64,000 bases of DNA from an uncultured Lachnospiraceae bacterium (GCA_944383325.1 CALWPC010000027.1:124001-188000); one strand, 5' to 3'. Shown: positions 53,894 to 63,856, numbered from the stretch's first letter. The notes: a model not told the origin generated them from the sequence alone. Translations and numbers: made by a program.

Positions 53894-54135
53894 ATACAAA
53901 AGATAACGGCCTGTTCGGCGCGCGCATGAGGGCGCGCCGGGCAGTGTTTACTTGGTTTCATCCGGCGCTTGCGGCGGCCGGTGATATATGGAAAAATAAT
54001 GGGTGTAAAGTGATTTGTTTTTCGCCCGTTCTTTTGTTTCACCGTATTTTATGGGCATTCTATGCGCCGGCGTTATGTTTGTATTGCAGATTACGATGTG
54101 CTAGATGTTGGCAGATGATTGTTGAGGATAACAGA
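53894..54135 (+). other. Leader region between 6S RNA and trkH
   Basis: No gene is supported. It contains the GC-rich hairpin 53911-53944. An in-frame open stretch continues upstream of trkH to 53869, but it runs through the 6S RNA and shows no ribosome site. No c-di-AMP (ydaO) riboswitch pattern was recognised, and no clear trkH promoter. Confidence 0.55.
53911..53944 (+). terminator. GC-rich hairpin after the 6S RNA
   Basis: A 13-bp stem (53911-53923 with 53932-53944, two wobble pairs) with an 8-base loop. The following bases (TGTTTACTT) are only weakly T-rich, so termination may be partial. Confidence 0.45.
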
Positions 54136-55443
54136 ATGAAAATTATTTTAAATTTTTTAAAAAGTCAGCAGACGGGGAGGATTATTGCAGTCGGATTTAT
54201 GCTTGTGATTTTGATTGGTTCCGGACTGCTGATGCTTCCGTGCAGTATCCAGGAGGGCGTTACGGTTCGTTATATTGATGCGCTGTATACGTCAACCAGT
54301 GCGGTCTGTGTGACAGGGTTGATTGCGATTGATGCGGGCGACACGTTTACACCGCTCGGACAATTTTTTCTGGGAGTTTTAATTCAGATCGGCGGACTTG
54401 GCGTGACGTCTGTGGGGGCCGGCATTATGATCGCAATGGGAAGAAGGATTGATTTAAAAGGGCGCACGCTCATTCGCGATGGAATGAATGTAGGCTCAGG
54501 AAATGGTTTGGTACGGTTAATAAAAAGCGTTTTTCTGACCACACTCACGTTTGAGCTAGTTGGCGCTTTTTTTAGTTTTCTCGTATTCATTCAGGATTAT
54601 CAGTTGCCAAAGGCGCTTGGACTGAGTCTGTTTCATTCGGTTGCCGCTTTTAATAATTCAGGCTTTGATATTTTGGGCGGCGGTCAGAATCTAATTCCTT
54701 ACCAAAGCAACATACTGCTCAATCTGACGACGTGTCTGTTGATTATATTTGGGGGAATTGGCTTTCCGGTCATTCGGGAGTTGGTAGTTTACAAGTGCCG
54801 GTGGCGTAAATTATCGATGCATGCCAGAGCAGTGATCAGCGTCAGCGTCGTGCTTCTTATTGTCGGGACGGTTTTGATCCGCATGACGGAACAGGTGGAC
54901 TGGTTGGGCGCCTTTTTTTACAGCGTCTCAGCCCGTACAGCCGGATTTTCTACATACCCCCTATCCGGATTTTCGTCGGCCGGACTGCTGCTGATCATCG
55001 TTTTAATGTTTATTGGCGCTTCTCCGGGCTCCACCGGAGGCGGAATTAAGACAAGTACTTTTTTTGTACTCCTTCATGGTATAAAGGCCTCGGCAACCAA
55101 TCGGGCGGAAAAAGCATTTCACTATTCGATTCCGAAGGATGCCTTTCGAAAAGCGGCGGTGATTACGCTCCTGGCGCTGACAGTCATACTTATGGGTACT
55201 TATGCCATGGTCGTACTGGAGCCGCATCTTCCGTTTATTGACGTGCTTTTTGAGATTACAAGCGCGTTTGGAACGGTTGGTTTGTCGACCGGTATTACAT
55301 CAGGACTGTGCGACGGGAGTAAGCTGCTGTCTATTTTGATTATGTATATTGGGCGGCTTGGACCTTTAACCATTGCATCGCTTTGGTATTTTTCGATTGG
55401 AGAGCGCGTGCGGTATCCCGATGGAAATATTTCTATTGGATAA
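54136..55443 (+). CDS. trkH: Trk/Ktr potassium uptake channel subunit
   Basis: A membrane subunit that lets K+ (and sometimes Na+) enter, gated by the RCK partner encoded next. The product has 435 residues with about eight to ten helices, arranged as four pore-loop repeats. The four selectivity-filter loops can be read as AVCVTGL, NNSGFD, ARTAGFST and AFGTVGLST. The length and repeat pattern suit KtrB as well as TrkH. The start is ATG 54136 with TTGAGGA before it. The 89 extra upstream residues of the open frame overlap the 6S RNA and are rejected. trkA follows 18 bases after the stop. Confidence 0.92.
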   Translation: MKIILNFLKSQQTGRIIAVGFMLVILIGSGLLMLPCSIQEGVTVRYIDALYTSTSAVCVTGLIAIDAGDTFTPLGQFFLGVLIQIGGLGVTSVGAGIMIAMGRRIDLKGRTLIRDGMNVGSGNGLVRLIKSVFLTTLTFELVGAFFSFLVFIQDYQLPKALGLSLFHSVAAFNNSGFDILGGGQNLIPYQSNILLNLTTCLLIIFGGIGFPVIRELVVYKCRWRKLSMHARAVISVSVVLLIVGTVLIRMTEQVDWLGAFFYSVSARTAGFSTYPLSGFSSAGLLLIIVLMFIGASPGSTGGGIKTSTFFVLLHGIKASATNRAEKAFHYSIPKDAFRKAAVITLLALTVILMGTYAMVVLEPHLPFIDVLFEITSAFGTVGLSTGITSGLCDGSKLLSILIMYIGRLGPLTIASLWYFSIGERVRYPDGNISIG

Positions 55444-55461
55444 GACGAAGGAGGATTGGAT

Positions 55462-56139
55462 ATGCTGAAAAAAGGAAAAAAGGAGTCCGTGTCTTATGGC
55501 ATTGTCGGTCTGGGAAGGTTTGGATATGCGCTGACACTGGAGCTAGCCAGATCCGGGGCGGATCTGCTTGTCATTGACAGGGACGAGGAAAAAATCAAAG
55601 AGATTCGGGAATTTACGGAGAATGCGCTAGTGGTGCATTCACTTGATAAAAAAACGCTCTTGGAGACGGGAATTCAGAATTGTGATGTTGCCGTGGTGTG
55701 TATCGGAGAACAAATGGAATTTTCGATTTTGACGACACTGAATCTGGTCAGCATGGGAATTCCGAGAGTCGTTGCAAAAGCAAGCGGGGCGGAACATGGT
55801 GAAATTTTGTCGCGTCTGGGAGCGGAGGTGGTGTTCCCGGAGAGAGATATGGCCGTCCGCCTGGCGAAGCGTTTGGAGGCTTCTACAGTTCTGGATTTTA
55901 TTCAGTTAGGAGAACAGATTAATATTTCAAAGGTTCGAATTCCGGATTGCTTTGTTGGGAAATCGGTTTTGGAGGTTGATCTGCGTTCCAAATTTGGGGT
56001 AAACATTATTGCAGTTGAGAATCATCAGAAGGCGACAGATCATGTATCTCCTGAATATGTGTTTCGTAAAGATGATATTCTTATTGTTGCGGGGAAAGAA
56101 GACGGAATCATTCAACTGTCCGAGTCGGAACAATCCTAG
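55462..56139 (+). CDS. trkA: Trk/Ktr regulatory subunit (RCK protein)
   Basis: A cytoplasmic gating ring protein for the K+ channel encoded before it. The product has 225 residues: an RCK_N Rossmann domain (about 12-135) starting YGIVGLGRFGYAL, with the nucleotide-binding Asp/Arg in VIDRDEEK, and an RCK_C domain (about 145-222; VEVDLRSKFGVNIIA). RCK_C of KtrA-type proteins binds c-di-AMP, which is established for the family but untested here. GAAGGAGG lies before the ATG at 55462. Either the TrkA or KtrA name is possible. Confidence 0.93.
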   Translation: MLKKGKKESVSYGIVGLGRFGYALTLELARSGADLLVIDRDEEKIKEIREFTENALVVHSLDKKTLLETGIQNCDVAVVCIGEQMEFSILTTLNLVSMGIPRVVAKASGAEHGEILSRLGAEVVFPERDMAVRLAKRLEASTVLDFIQLGEQINISKVRIPDCFVGKSVLEVDLRSKFGVNIIAVENHQKATDHVSPEYVFRKDDILIVAGKEDGIIQLSESEQS

Positions 56140-56229
56140 CAACCTGAAAAACAGTATCCCCGGTCTTTTTGTTTTAAATTAGACAGCGCGCTCATACGCT
56201 GTTATAAAAAGCAGTTTATGGGGATTTGA

Positions 56230-57582
56230 ATGAAGCGAAAAGAGCGGATATTGATTGCGGCACTGTTGGGGGTTTTGCTTTTATCTCTGTGCGTGGGTAT
56301 TTATTGGACTCATGTAAAGGAAAAACGGACATACGAGGCTCCAAAAGAGACGGCAACGGATATTCATGTTGTTCTTTCTACCAGTGATTTTTCAGATATT
56401 TTTCATGAAAAAGTGATAGTCACCTCGGATCAGCCGTTTCGTGTATGTTATGCGAATGTGACAGAATATAAAGAAGCCGGTGAAATTGTAGAGATTACGG
56501 AGGAATCGGCGATTGAAGATATTTATATGCTGACCCCGCAAAAGGGCGCTTCCCTTCAGGTGTTAAGCATCTCCCGCGGTTACGGATCGCCGAAATATGA
56601 GGGCGCGCTTGAAATTATCAATACGTTGGGCGGATTGGTGCTTGTCAATCAGGTTTCCGTGGAAACGTATCTGCGATATGTTGTTCCGAGTGAAATGCCC
56701 GCTTCATATGGGGCGGAAGCGCTGAAGGCGCAGGCGGTCTGCGCCAGAAATTTTGCGTATCAACACATTCTCAACCCCTCGTATCCGGCCTTTGATGCCG
56801 ATCTTGACGATAGTATTCGCTATCAAGTGTACAATAACTCTGAACCTCATACGGCCTGTGACCAGGCAATTTCGGACACTGCGGGCGTGGTGCTGCAATA
56901 TGGGGAGGAGCTTGTCAACACGTACTATTACTCGACTTCCTGGGGATTTACAACAGATGCAACGCTGTGGGGCGGGGGCGCGCTTCCGTATTATCAGAGC
57001 CGTCATGTCGGAGAGGAGGATGATCGTCCAGATCTTACGGATGAAGAAGTGTTCCGGCAGGTGATGAACCGGGAAGGCGACGGGGACTATACAGATTATG
57101 AGGAGACGGAAGTCTGGTATCGTTGGGAGACTACCGTCGGCGCCGGTCGTATTCTGGAAAATTTGAAGGAGATGAATTATGATACGTCCGGAGCATTGAC
57201 GGGAATTTCGGTAAGTGGGCGCCGCGCCGGCGGAAGCGTCAGTAAGCTGCGTGTACAATTTGACAGCCATGAGATCGTACTGACTGCCGAGAGTGAAATT
57301 CGAAAGTGCTTCTGGCCGAAAGAGGAGGAATTGAAAAGAAATGACGGCTCTGTCCTTCAGGGCTATGAAAAACTTCCAAGTTCCTTTTTTTATATTGATG
57401 TCAATCAAAATGAAAATCAGACCGTTGCATCGGTCACGATTCACGGGGGAGGGTGCGGACACGGACTTGGCATGACGCAAAACGGAGCAAAAAAACTTGC
57501 AGAAATCGGCTTTACCTACGCGGATATACTGGATTATTTCTATCCTGGAACAGCTTGCGTTAAAGAGCGTTTTGGTGTATAG
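56230..57582 (+). CDS. SpoIID/LytB-domain protein
   Basis: The SpoIID family contains lytic transglycosylases that cut denuded glycan strands, in SpoIID itself during engulfment. The product has 450 residues with an N-terminal membrane anchor (about 8-28) and a long extracytoplasmic region. The SpoIID core (about 130-445) has VVPSEMPASYGAEALKAQAV, whose Glu is the catalytic residue. The C-terminal GCGHGLGMTQNGAKKLAE and YADILDYFYPG are typical. A weak GGGGAT precedes the ATG. It is not beside other spoII genes, so it may be a SpoIID paralogue rather than SpoIID itself. Confidence 0.87.
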   Translation: MKRKERILIAALLGVLLLSLCVGIYWTHVKEKRTYEAPKETATDIHVVLSTSDFSDIFHEKVIVTSDQPFRVCYANVTEYKEAGEIVEITEESAIEDIYMLTPQKGASLQVLSISRGYGSPKYEGALEIINTLGGLVLVNQVSVETYLRYVVPSEMPASYGAEALKAQAVCARNFAYQHILNPSYPAFDADLDDSIRYQVYNNSEPHTACDQAISDTAGVVLQYGEELVNTYYYSTSWGFTTDATLWGGGALPYYQSRHVGEEDDRPDLTDEEVFRQVMNREGDGDYTDYEETEVWYRWETTVGAGRILENLKEMNYDTSGALTGISVSGRRAGGSVSKLRVQFDSHEIVLTAESEIRKCFWPKEEELKRNDGSVLQGYEKLPSSFFYIDVNQNENQTVASVTIHGGGCGHGLGMTQNGAKKLAEIGFTYADILDYFYPGTACVKERFGV

Positions 57583-57629
57583 TATTAACAGTATGGATTT
57601 TGGTACGAATGATGTGAGGTGAGCGCGTT

Positions 57630-57974
57630 ATGACCTGCGGTGATCTGAATATGGAAGAACGGATTATCCCGTTTCTCCAGAACCAGTTGGACGATGACGA
57701 GTTGGAGGCGTTTATCACACATATTGAGCATTGTCCGCAGTGTTACGAGGAACTGCAGATTTCTTTTTCATTGTTTTATGGTCTGAAAATGCTTGATGAA
57801 GAGGAACCGCGCCCGGTGCATTTGCAGAGGGAACTGGAAAGGATGATCGAGGGCGCCAAAGAGCGGATTAGGCGCCGCCGCAGGTTAAAGAGACTGACCG
57901 GTTTCGTGGTGTGGGCCATAATCGCAGTGTTGGCGGCCGCTGCATGTTTCTTTTTGTTCGGAAGATCACTCTGA
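57630..57974 (+). CDS. Zinc-finger (zf-HC2) membrane protein, anti-sigma-like
   Basis: A 114-residue protein. The N-terminal HxxxCxxC zinc motif (ITHIEHCPQCYEEL, about 30-43), with an early Cys at residue 3, is typical of ZAS anti-sigma factors. A basic juxtamembrane helix (RRRRRLKR) and one transmembrane helix near the C-terminus (about 90-111) follow, with almost nothing outside. GAGGTGAG precedes the ATG. No sigma-factor gene adjoins it, and polA follows after 59 bases. A role in signalling across the membrane is inferred. Confidence 0.78.
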   Translation: MTCGDLNMEERIIPFLQNQLDDDELEAFITHIEHCPQCYEELQISFSLFYGLKMLDEEEPRPVHLQRELERMIEGAKERIRRRRRLKRLTGFVVWAIIAVLAAAACFFLFGRSL

Positions 57975-58033
57975 TATGACACCGCAGCGATTTCGGCCAG
58001 CGGACGATACAGATCCAGAAAGGATTTGAATTC

Positions 58034-60718
58034 ATGCAGGATAATAACCGCCTGAACGGCAAACTGGTGCTTTTAGATGGGCACAGTATATTAAATAGAG
58101 CGTTTTATGGGATTCCGGGACTGCAGACAACTGCTGGTGTGCACACAAATGCCGTCTATGGATTCTTATCAATTTTGTTTAAGGTGCTTGCAGATGAAAA
58201 GCCCACGCATCTTGCCGTGGCTTTCGATGTGAAAGCACCTACTTTTCGTCATGAGATTTATAAAGATTATAAAGGCACACGAAAACCGATGCCCGAGGAG
58301 TTGCGCGAACAGGTTCCGCTGATCCGGGATGTCTTAAATGCGATGCAAGTACTTACGGTGGAGAAAGCCGGACTGGAAGCGGATGATCTGATCGGAACGA
58401 TTGCGCGCAGAGCGGAAAAAAGCGGTTTGCGTGTGCTGATTGTTTCAGGCGACCGTGATCTCTTGCAGCTTGTTACCGATCAGGTGACTGTGCAGCTTGC
58501 GAAGCCGAGAAGAGGCGGCTCAGAGAGCGAAAATTTTACACCCGAACGGGTGAAAGAGGAATTCGAGGTCACTCCAGATCAAATTGTAGATCTGAAAGCG
58601 CTGATGGGGGACAGCTCGGATAATATTCCGGGACTTCCCGGAGTGGGGCTAAAGACAGCGCAGAAGCTGATTGCGCAGTTTGAAACGCTTGAAAATGCGA
58701 AAGCGCATATGGAAGAGTTGAAACCGAATAAAGTCCGCCTGGCATTTGAGGAGCACTATGATCTCGCGTTGCTGAGCAAAGAGCTGGCGACCATCTGTGT
58801 GGATGCGGATATTTCGTTTTCTTTGGAAGAGGCGGTCTGCGGCAATCTTTTTACAGCGGCTGCGTATGAACTGTTTAAGGATTTAGAATTTAAGCAGTTT
58901 TTGTCGAATTTTGAAGATCAGGTTAGTATGCAGGTACAGGAGACACAGCTGCAAATTCAAACGGTTACCGATAACCGCAAGTGGCAGCAGATCCTTTCGG
59001 CATGTTCAAAGCAAACGCAGGTCGGCTTGGCTTTGTTGACGGACGATGTTTTGCAGACGGGCTCAGTACAGATGAGTTTGTTTGAGCAGACAGAGCTACA
59101 GACCGGTGTTCCTCGCCTTGCCTGCGCGGCTATTGCAATCGAAAAAACGCAGTATATTTTGCAAAGCGAAGCGCTCGGTGAAAAATCGGTGCGCAGTATG
59201 ATCGGCGATTTATTGAAAAGAGCAGGATGTTTGGCCAGTTTTTCGGTTAAATTACTTTACCGGATTTTTCCGCGGAAAGCGGTTGAACAGTTACCGCTTT
59301 TTGATGTTCATCTGGCGGCTTATCTGCTCAATCCGCTGAAAAGCGTTTATGAATATGATGATCTTGCCTCCGCGTATCTGAACATTCATTTTGCAGGAGC
59401 CAAGGAGCTGCAGGGGCAGACGGAGAGACGACTGGCCAGTGAGGCGCTGTGCGCGCTGATGCTCTGCGATCCTTTAAACCGCGAACTGGAGCAGGCGAAT
59501 ATGAAAGAGCTGTATGATCAAATGGAGCTGCCGCTGACCAGCGTACTGGCGGACATGGAGTCGGACGGAATTTTCGTAGAGCGGGAGCAGCTGTCCGAGT
59601 ACGGCAGACAGTTGGGAACGCGCCTTGCAGATCTGGAACAGGAAATTTATGCGCTTGCAGGGGAAACATTTAATATACAGTCTCCGAAGCAGCTTGGAGA
59701 GATTTTGTTTGATAAATTAAAGCTGCCCGGGGGCAAGAAGACAAAAACAGGTTATTCGACGGCGGTGGACGTGTTGGAGAAGCTGTCCGGTGAATACGAG
59801 ATTGTGAATAAAGTATTGGAATTTCGGCAATATGCGAAGCTGAAATCAACGTACGCGGACGGATTGTCAGCGTTTATTGATGCCGACGGGCGTATTCGAA
59901 GCACGTTCCATCAGACGATTACTGCGACCGGCAGGATCAGCAGCGCAGAGCCCAATCTGCAAAATATTCCGATCCGCACCGAGCTTGGCCGTCTGCTTCG
60001 CCGCGTATTTGTGGCCGGTCCGGGTTGTGTGTTTATTGATGCCGATTATTCACAGATTGAGCTGCGCGTGCTCGCACACCTTTCCGGCGATGATGCGCTG
60101 ATTCAGGCGTTCTGTGAAGATCAGGATATTCATACGCTGACGGCGTCGCAGGTGTTTCATGTGGCTGCAGATGAAGTCACGCCTCTGCTAAGGAGGCATG
60201 CAAAGGCCGTCAATTTTGGCATTGTTTATGGAATCAGCGCTTTTGGACTCAGCCAGGATCTGCATATTTCGCAGAAAGAGGCGAAACAGTACATTGATCA
60301 ATATTTTCAGACTTATCCCAAGGTGCACGCTTATCTGGAGCAGCAGGTGAGCGCTGCCAAGCAGAGCGGATATTCGCACACGATGTATCAGAGGCGCCGG
60401 CCGGTGCCGGAAATTCGTTCGTCCAATTTTATGCAGAGATCGTTTGGAGAGCGGGTGGCGATGAATTCTCCGATCCAGGGAACGGCGGCGGATATTATTA
60501 AACTGGCAATGATTGCGGTTCATGACCGATTAATTCGGGAGGGACTGTCCTCCAGGTTAGTGCTGCAGGTGCATGATGAACTGTTGGTAGAAACGCGTGA
60601 GGAGGAAAAAGAGCAGGTCTGGACGCTTGTGAAAGAGGAGATGGAACATGCCGCCAACCTTTCGGTGCCTCTCGTAGCTGATATGAGCGTCGGCAAAAAC
60701 TGGTATGAGACAAAATGA
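58034..60718 (+). CDS. polA: DNA polymerase I
   Basis: It processes Okazaki fragments and fills repair gaps. The product has 894 residues. The 5'-3' exonuclease domain (about 1-285) has LLDGHSILNRAFYG, EADDLIGT, SGDRDLLQL and DSSDNIPGLPGVG. The 3'-5' exonuclease region (about 310-480) is degenerate: the Asp/Glu proofreading residues are not visible (GLALLTDDVL). The polymerase domain has motif A DADYSQIELR near 670, motif B RRHAKAVNFGIVYG near 720 and motif C LQVHDELLVE near 845. AAAGGA lies before the ATG. coaE begins eight bases after the stop. Confidence 0.97.
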   Translation: MQDNNRLNGKLVLLDGHSILNRAFYGIPGLQTTAGVHTNAVYGFLSILFKVLADEKPTHLAVAFDVKAPTFRHEIYKDYKGTRKPMPEELREQVPLIRDVLNAMQVLTVEKAGLEADDLIGTIARRAEKSGLRVLIVSGDRDLLQLVTDQVTVQLAKPRRGGSESENFTPERVKEEFEVTPDQIVDLKALMGDSSDNIPGLPGVGLKTAQKLIAQFETLENAKAHMEELKPNKVRLAFEEHYDLALLSKELATICVDADISFSLEEAVCGNLFTAAAYELFKDLEFKQFLSNFEDQVSMQVQETQLQIQTVTDNRKWQQILSACSKQTQVGLALLTDDVLQTGSVQMSLFEQTELQTGVPRLACAAIAIEKTQYILQSEALGEKSVRSMIGDLLKRAGCLASFSVKLLYRIFPRKAVEQLPLFDVHLAAYLLNPLKSVYEYDDLASAYLNIHFAGAKELQGQTERRLASEALCALMLCDPLNRELEQANMKELYDQMELPLTSVLADMESDGIFVEREQLSEYGRQLGTRLADLEQEIYALAGETFNIQSPKQLGEILFDKLKLPGGKKTKTGYSTAVDVLEKLSGEYEIVNKVLEFRQYAKLKSTYADGLSAFIDADGRIRSTFHQTITATGRISSAEPNLQNIPIRTELGRLLRRVFVAGPGCVFIDADYSQIELRVLAHLSGDDALIQAFCEDQDIHTLTASQVFHVAADEVTPLLRRHAKAVNFGIVYGISAFGLSQDLHISQKEAKQYIDQYFQTYPKVHAYLEQQVSAAKQSGYSHTMYQRRRPVPEIRSSNFMQRSFGERVAMNSPIQGTAADIIKLAMIAVHDRLIREGLSSRLVLQVHDELLVETREEEKEQVWTLVKEEMEHAANLSVPLVADMSVGKNWYETK

Positions 60719-60726
60719 GGAACCAT

Positions 60727-61377
60727 ATGATTACAATTGGAATTACAGGCGGCGTGGGTGCGGGCAAGAGCAGTGTGCTCACCATGATTGGGGAGTATTG
60801 CGATAGCCGTGCAATACCGGCAGTGTTGCTAGAGACCGACAAGGTGGCGAGAGCGCTTCAGCGCAAAGGAGAGCGGGTCTTTCAAGAGATTGTGCATGCG
60901 TTTGGCAGGGGCGTCGTCGGGGAAGACGGGGAATTAAACCGACAGATGCTTGCAGATCTTGTTTTTCATGATGAAGAAAAACTAAAGAGGCTCAATTTGA
61001 TCGTACATCCGGCTGTGAAACAGGATGTTCGCAAAGCGCAGCAGGAAGCAAAACAGTCGGGAGTGAAACTTTTTGTGATCGAGTCGGCACTTTTATTGGA
61101 GAATGAGTACGATCAGATTTGTGATGCCGTCTGGCTTGTGACGGCAGAGCAGCCTGAGCGTATTCGAAGACTGGCGGCTTCGCGGGGATATACGGAAGCA
61201 AAGTCACGTTCGATTATGTCCAATCAGAGCTTGGAATCGGAATGGCTAGAGCGCTGTTCGGCGGTGATTGACAACAGCGGTACGCCGGAGCGGACGCGTG
61301 CGCAGGTCAGACGTTTTTTGGACGCGTATTTTGTATCAGAACCGGACAGGTCAGAAGGGAACGAGAAGATAAAATGA
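60727..61377 (+). CDS. coaE: Dephospho-CoA kinase
   Basis: It phosphorylates dephospho-CoA in the last step of coenzyme A synthesis. The product has 216 residues: P-loop GVGAGKSS near 10, then LETDKVAR, LIVHPAV, ESALLLE and an Arg-rich lid (PERIRRLAASRGYTE). The start is ATG 60727, where GAGGAAC is seven bases upstream. An ATG overlapping the polA stop at 60715 has no site. polA-coaE order is common in Clostridia. Confidence 0.94.
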   Translation: MITIGITGGVGAGKSSVLTMIGEYCDSRAIPAVLLETDKVARALQRKGERVFQEIVHAFGRGVVGEDGELNRQMLADLVFHDEEKLKRLNLIVHPAVKQDVRKAQQEAKQSGVKLFVIESALLLENEYDQICDAVWLVTAEQPERIRRLAASRGYTEAKSRSIMSNQSLESEWLERCSAVIDNSGTPERTRAQVRRFLDAYFVSEPDRSEGNEKIK

Positions 61378-62171
61378 AATTTTACAGTATTGCAAGCGGA
61401 AGCAGCGGAAACTGTATCTATGTGGCGTCTGAGAGGACAAGGCTGCTCGTCGATGTGGGAATCAGCAAAAAGCGCATTGAAGAAGGGCTGTCGATGATTG
61501 AGGTCAGTCCGCAGTCGCTAGATGGAATTTTTATTACGCATGAGCATTCGGATCATATTAAAGGGCTTGGAGTGATGATGCGCAAATACCGCCTTCCGGT
61601 CTTTGCGACGCCCGGAACGATTGAACAGATTTTGAAGTGCCGCTCGCTTGGGGAGATCGATTCCGAATTGCTGCAGCCGATTACCAGGGATGAGCAGGTG
61701 ATCGTTGGAGATATTTCTGTGCTTCCGGTACGCACTTCGCATGATGCTGCGGAGCCTGTGGCATACCGCTTTACCTGTGAGGGCAAGCGGGTCGCGGTGC
61801 TGACCGATCTCGGTACATATGACGAACACATCGTGGCTACCATGCAAAATCTGGACGGGATTTTGATTGAGGCAAATCATGATGTGCGCATGCTTCAGGT
61901 AGGCAGTTATCCATATTATCTGAAACAACGTATTTTGGGAGATCAGGGGCACCTGTCCAACGAGGTTTCCGGGCAGTTACTCTGCGAGCTGATTCATGAT
62001 AATATGAAAATGATTATGTTGGGGCATCTGAGCCAGGAAAATAATCTGGAGGAGCTTGCTTTTGAGACGATCCGCCAGGAAATTGAATGTTCCGCCCGCG
62101 AACATGGATGCAGGGAGCTGTGTATCGATGTTGCAAAGAGAAATGATCCGTCCAGACTGTATGAATTTTAG
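61374..62171 (+). CDS. WalJ/YycJ-type metallo-beta-lactamase fold hydrolase
   Basis: A 265-residue metallo-hydrolase of the YycJ/WalJ group, linked in other Firmicutes to DNA-processing or cell-wall coordination. It begins MKFYSIASGSSGNCIYV and has the metal motif THEHSDHIKG (HxHxDH, near 55-64). Further His/Asp ligands are in RTSHDA, TDLG and LGHLSQENN. The ATG overlaps the coaE stop (ATGA), so they are translationally coupled. No walRK kinase genes are nearby, so the wal link is by family only. Confidence 0.88.
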   Translation: MKFYSIASGSSGNCIYVASERTRLLVDVGISKKRIEEGLSMIEVSPQSLDGIFITHEHSDHIKGLGVMMRKYRLPVFATPGTIEQILKCRSLGEIDSELLQPITRDEQVIVGDISVLPVRTSHDAAEPVAYRFTCEGKRVAVLTDLGTYDEHIVATMQNLDGILIEANHDVRMLQVGSYPYYLKQRILGDQGHLSNEVSGQLLCELIHDNMKMIMLGHLSQENNLEELAFETIRQEIECSAREHGCRELCIDVAKRNDPSRLYEF

Positions 62172-62195
62172 CGATAGCAAGGAGAAGAAAAAGTG

Positions 62196-62468
62196 ATGAA
62201 AAAAACAATCATTACCGTAATTGGAAAAGACACTGTAGGCATTATTGCAAAAGTCTGCACTTATCTCGCGAAAAACCGGATTAATATTCTGGATATTTCC
62301 CAGACCATCGTCCAGGAGTATTTTAATATGATGATGATTGTGGATATGAATGAGTCGGCCAAACCGTTTGCCGATGTTACGAATGAGCTTTCTCAGATTG
62401 GGGAAGAAATTGGTGTTAAGATTCGCTGTCAGCGGGAAGAAATCTTTCATCAGATGCATCGGATTTGA
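62196..62468 (+). CDS. ACT-domain regulatory protein
   Basis: A 90-residue stand-alone ACT domain ([31 protein letters not shown], about 4-35, the typical start of a GcvR-like ligand-binding fold). Such proteins bind small molecules, often amino acids. AGGAG lies upstream, and either this ATG or the GTG just before it may be used. It is followed by the DUF711 gene 23 bases later. This ACT-DUF711 pairing is widely conserved in Firmicutes, suggesting they act together. Confidence 0.87.
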   Translation: MKKTIITVIGKDTVGIIAKVCTYLAKNRINILDISQTIVQEYFNMMMIVDMNESAKPFADVTNELSQIGEEIGVKIRCQREEIFHQMHRI

Positions 62469-62491
62469 GGACGGCAGGAGGAAATAAACGG

Positions 62492-63856
62492 ATGATTAAT
62501 TTTTATGAGGTAAACGAAACAAACCAGATGATTGAGAATGAAAATCTGGACGTGCGTACGATTACGCTAGGGATTTCCCTGTTGGATTGCAGCGATCGTG
62601 ATCTCAAGATGTGCTGCAGTAAAATTTATCAGAAGATTACAAGTGTGGCCAGAGATCTGGTGCAAACCGGACAGTCCATTGAGTTGGAATATGGTATTCC
62701 GATTGTTCATAAACGTATATCGGTTACGCCGATCGCTCTGGTGGGGGCGGCTTGCTGTCAGAAACCGGAAGACTATGTAGAGATTGCGAAAACGCTAGAT
62801 GATGCGGCAAAAGCGGTTGGCGTCAATTTCATCGGCGGATTTTCCGCGATCGTATCGAAGGGAATGACCACGCAGGACCGCTTTCTGATCGAGGCGATTC
62901 CGGAGGCTCTGGCCGGTACAGAGCGCGTCTGCAGCTCTGTAAATGTCGGATCCACGAAAACCGGCATTGATATGGATGCGGTCAGATTATTGGGCGAGGT
63001 GGTGCTTAAAACAGCGGAGCGCACAAAAGAACAGGATTCGCTCGGCTGTGCAAAATTGGTTGTGTTCTGCAATGCTCCGGACGATAATCCTTTTATGGCA
63101 GGCGCATTTCACGGCGTCAGCGAGCAGGATGCGGTGATCAATGTTGGCGTCAGCGGGCCGGGCGTTGTGAAACATGCGCTTGAACAAGTGAGAGGCGCTG
63201 ATTTTGAGACTCTCTGTGAGACGATAAAAAAGACGGCTTTTAAAATTACAAGAGTCGGACAGCTCGTGGCTCAGGAGGCGTCGCGCCGGCTGCAAATTCC
63301 GTTTGGCATTATTGATCTGTCGCTTGCTCCGACACCGGCTGTCGGGGACAGCGTCGCAGATATTCTAAAGGAAATCGGACTGGAATATGCGGGCGCTCCC
63401 GGGACTACGGCTGCGCTTGCCCTGCTCAACGATCAGGTCAAGAAAGGGGGCGTCATGGCGTCTTCCTATGTCGGAGGTCTAAGCGGCGCATTTATTCCGG
63501 TCAGCGAGGATCAGGGAATGATTGATGCGGTTATGGCAAACGCGCTCACGCTTGAAAAGTTGGAGGCGATGACCTGCGTCTGCTCGGTTGGACTGGATAT
63601 GATTGCCATACCGGGCGATACGAGCGCCTCGACCATTTCGGGCATTATTGCCGATGAGATGGCGATTGGTATGGTGAACCAGAAGACAACGGCAGTGCGC
63701 GTGATTCCGGTTATTGGAAAAGGGGTCGGCGACGTGGTGGAGTTTGGCGGTCTGCTCGGTTATGCGCCGGTGATGGCAGTGAATCCGTATAGCTGCGCGT
63801 CGTTTATAGAGCGAAATGGACGCATTCCTGCGCCCATTCACAGTTTTAAGAATTAG
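62492..63856 (+). CDS. DUF711 (UPF0210, PFL) family protein
   Basis: A 454-residue cytoplasmic protein with a fold related to pyruvate formate-lyase, without a known activity. Family strings include [14 protein letters not shown] near 17, [33 protein letters not shown] and [12 protein letters not shown]. The C-terminal [22 protein letters not shown] and VGFGG-like [11 protein letters not shown] complete the pattern. The ATG at 62492 follows AGGAGG by ten bases. Its stop overlaps the convergent DJ-1 gene by 11 bases. Its companion ACT gene suggests control by a small molecule. Confidence 0.9.
   Translation: MINFYEVNETNQMIENENLDVRTITLGISLLDCSDRDLKMCCSKIYQKITSVARDLVQTGQSIELEYGIPIVHKRISVTPIALVGAACCQKPEDYVEIAKTLDDAAKAVGVNFIGGFSAIVSKGMTTQDRFLIEAIPEALAGTERVCSSVNVGSTKTGIDMDAVRLLGEVVLKTAERTKEQDSLGCAKLVVFCNAPDDNPFMAGAFHGVSEQDAVINVGVSGPGVVKHALEQVRGADFETLCETIKKTAFKITRVGQLVAQEASRRLQIPFGIIDLSLAPTPAVGDSVADILKEIGLEYAGAPGTTAALALLNDQVKKGGVMASSYVGGLSGAFIPVSEDQGMIDAVMANALTLEKLEAMTCVCSVGLDMIAIPGDTSASTISGIIADEMAIGMVNQKTTAVRVIPVIGKGVGDVVEFGGLLGYAPVMAVNPYSCASFIERNGRIPAPIHSFKN

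Noticed and set aside
53869..54135. An 89-residue N-terminal extension of trkH in an open frame
   Set aside because: It runs through the 3' end of the 6S RNA and a GC-rich hairpin, has no ribosome site, and the Trk fold begins at the ATG at 54136, which has one.
53894..54135. c-di-AMP (ydaO) riboswitch controlling trkH
   Set aside because: Considered because such switches precede K+ transporters, but the conserved core sequences were not recognised; the structured part fits 6S RNA instead.
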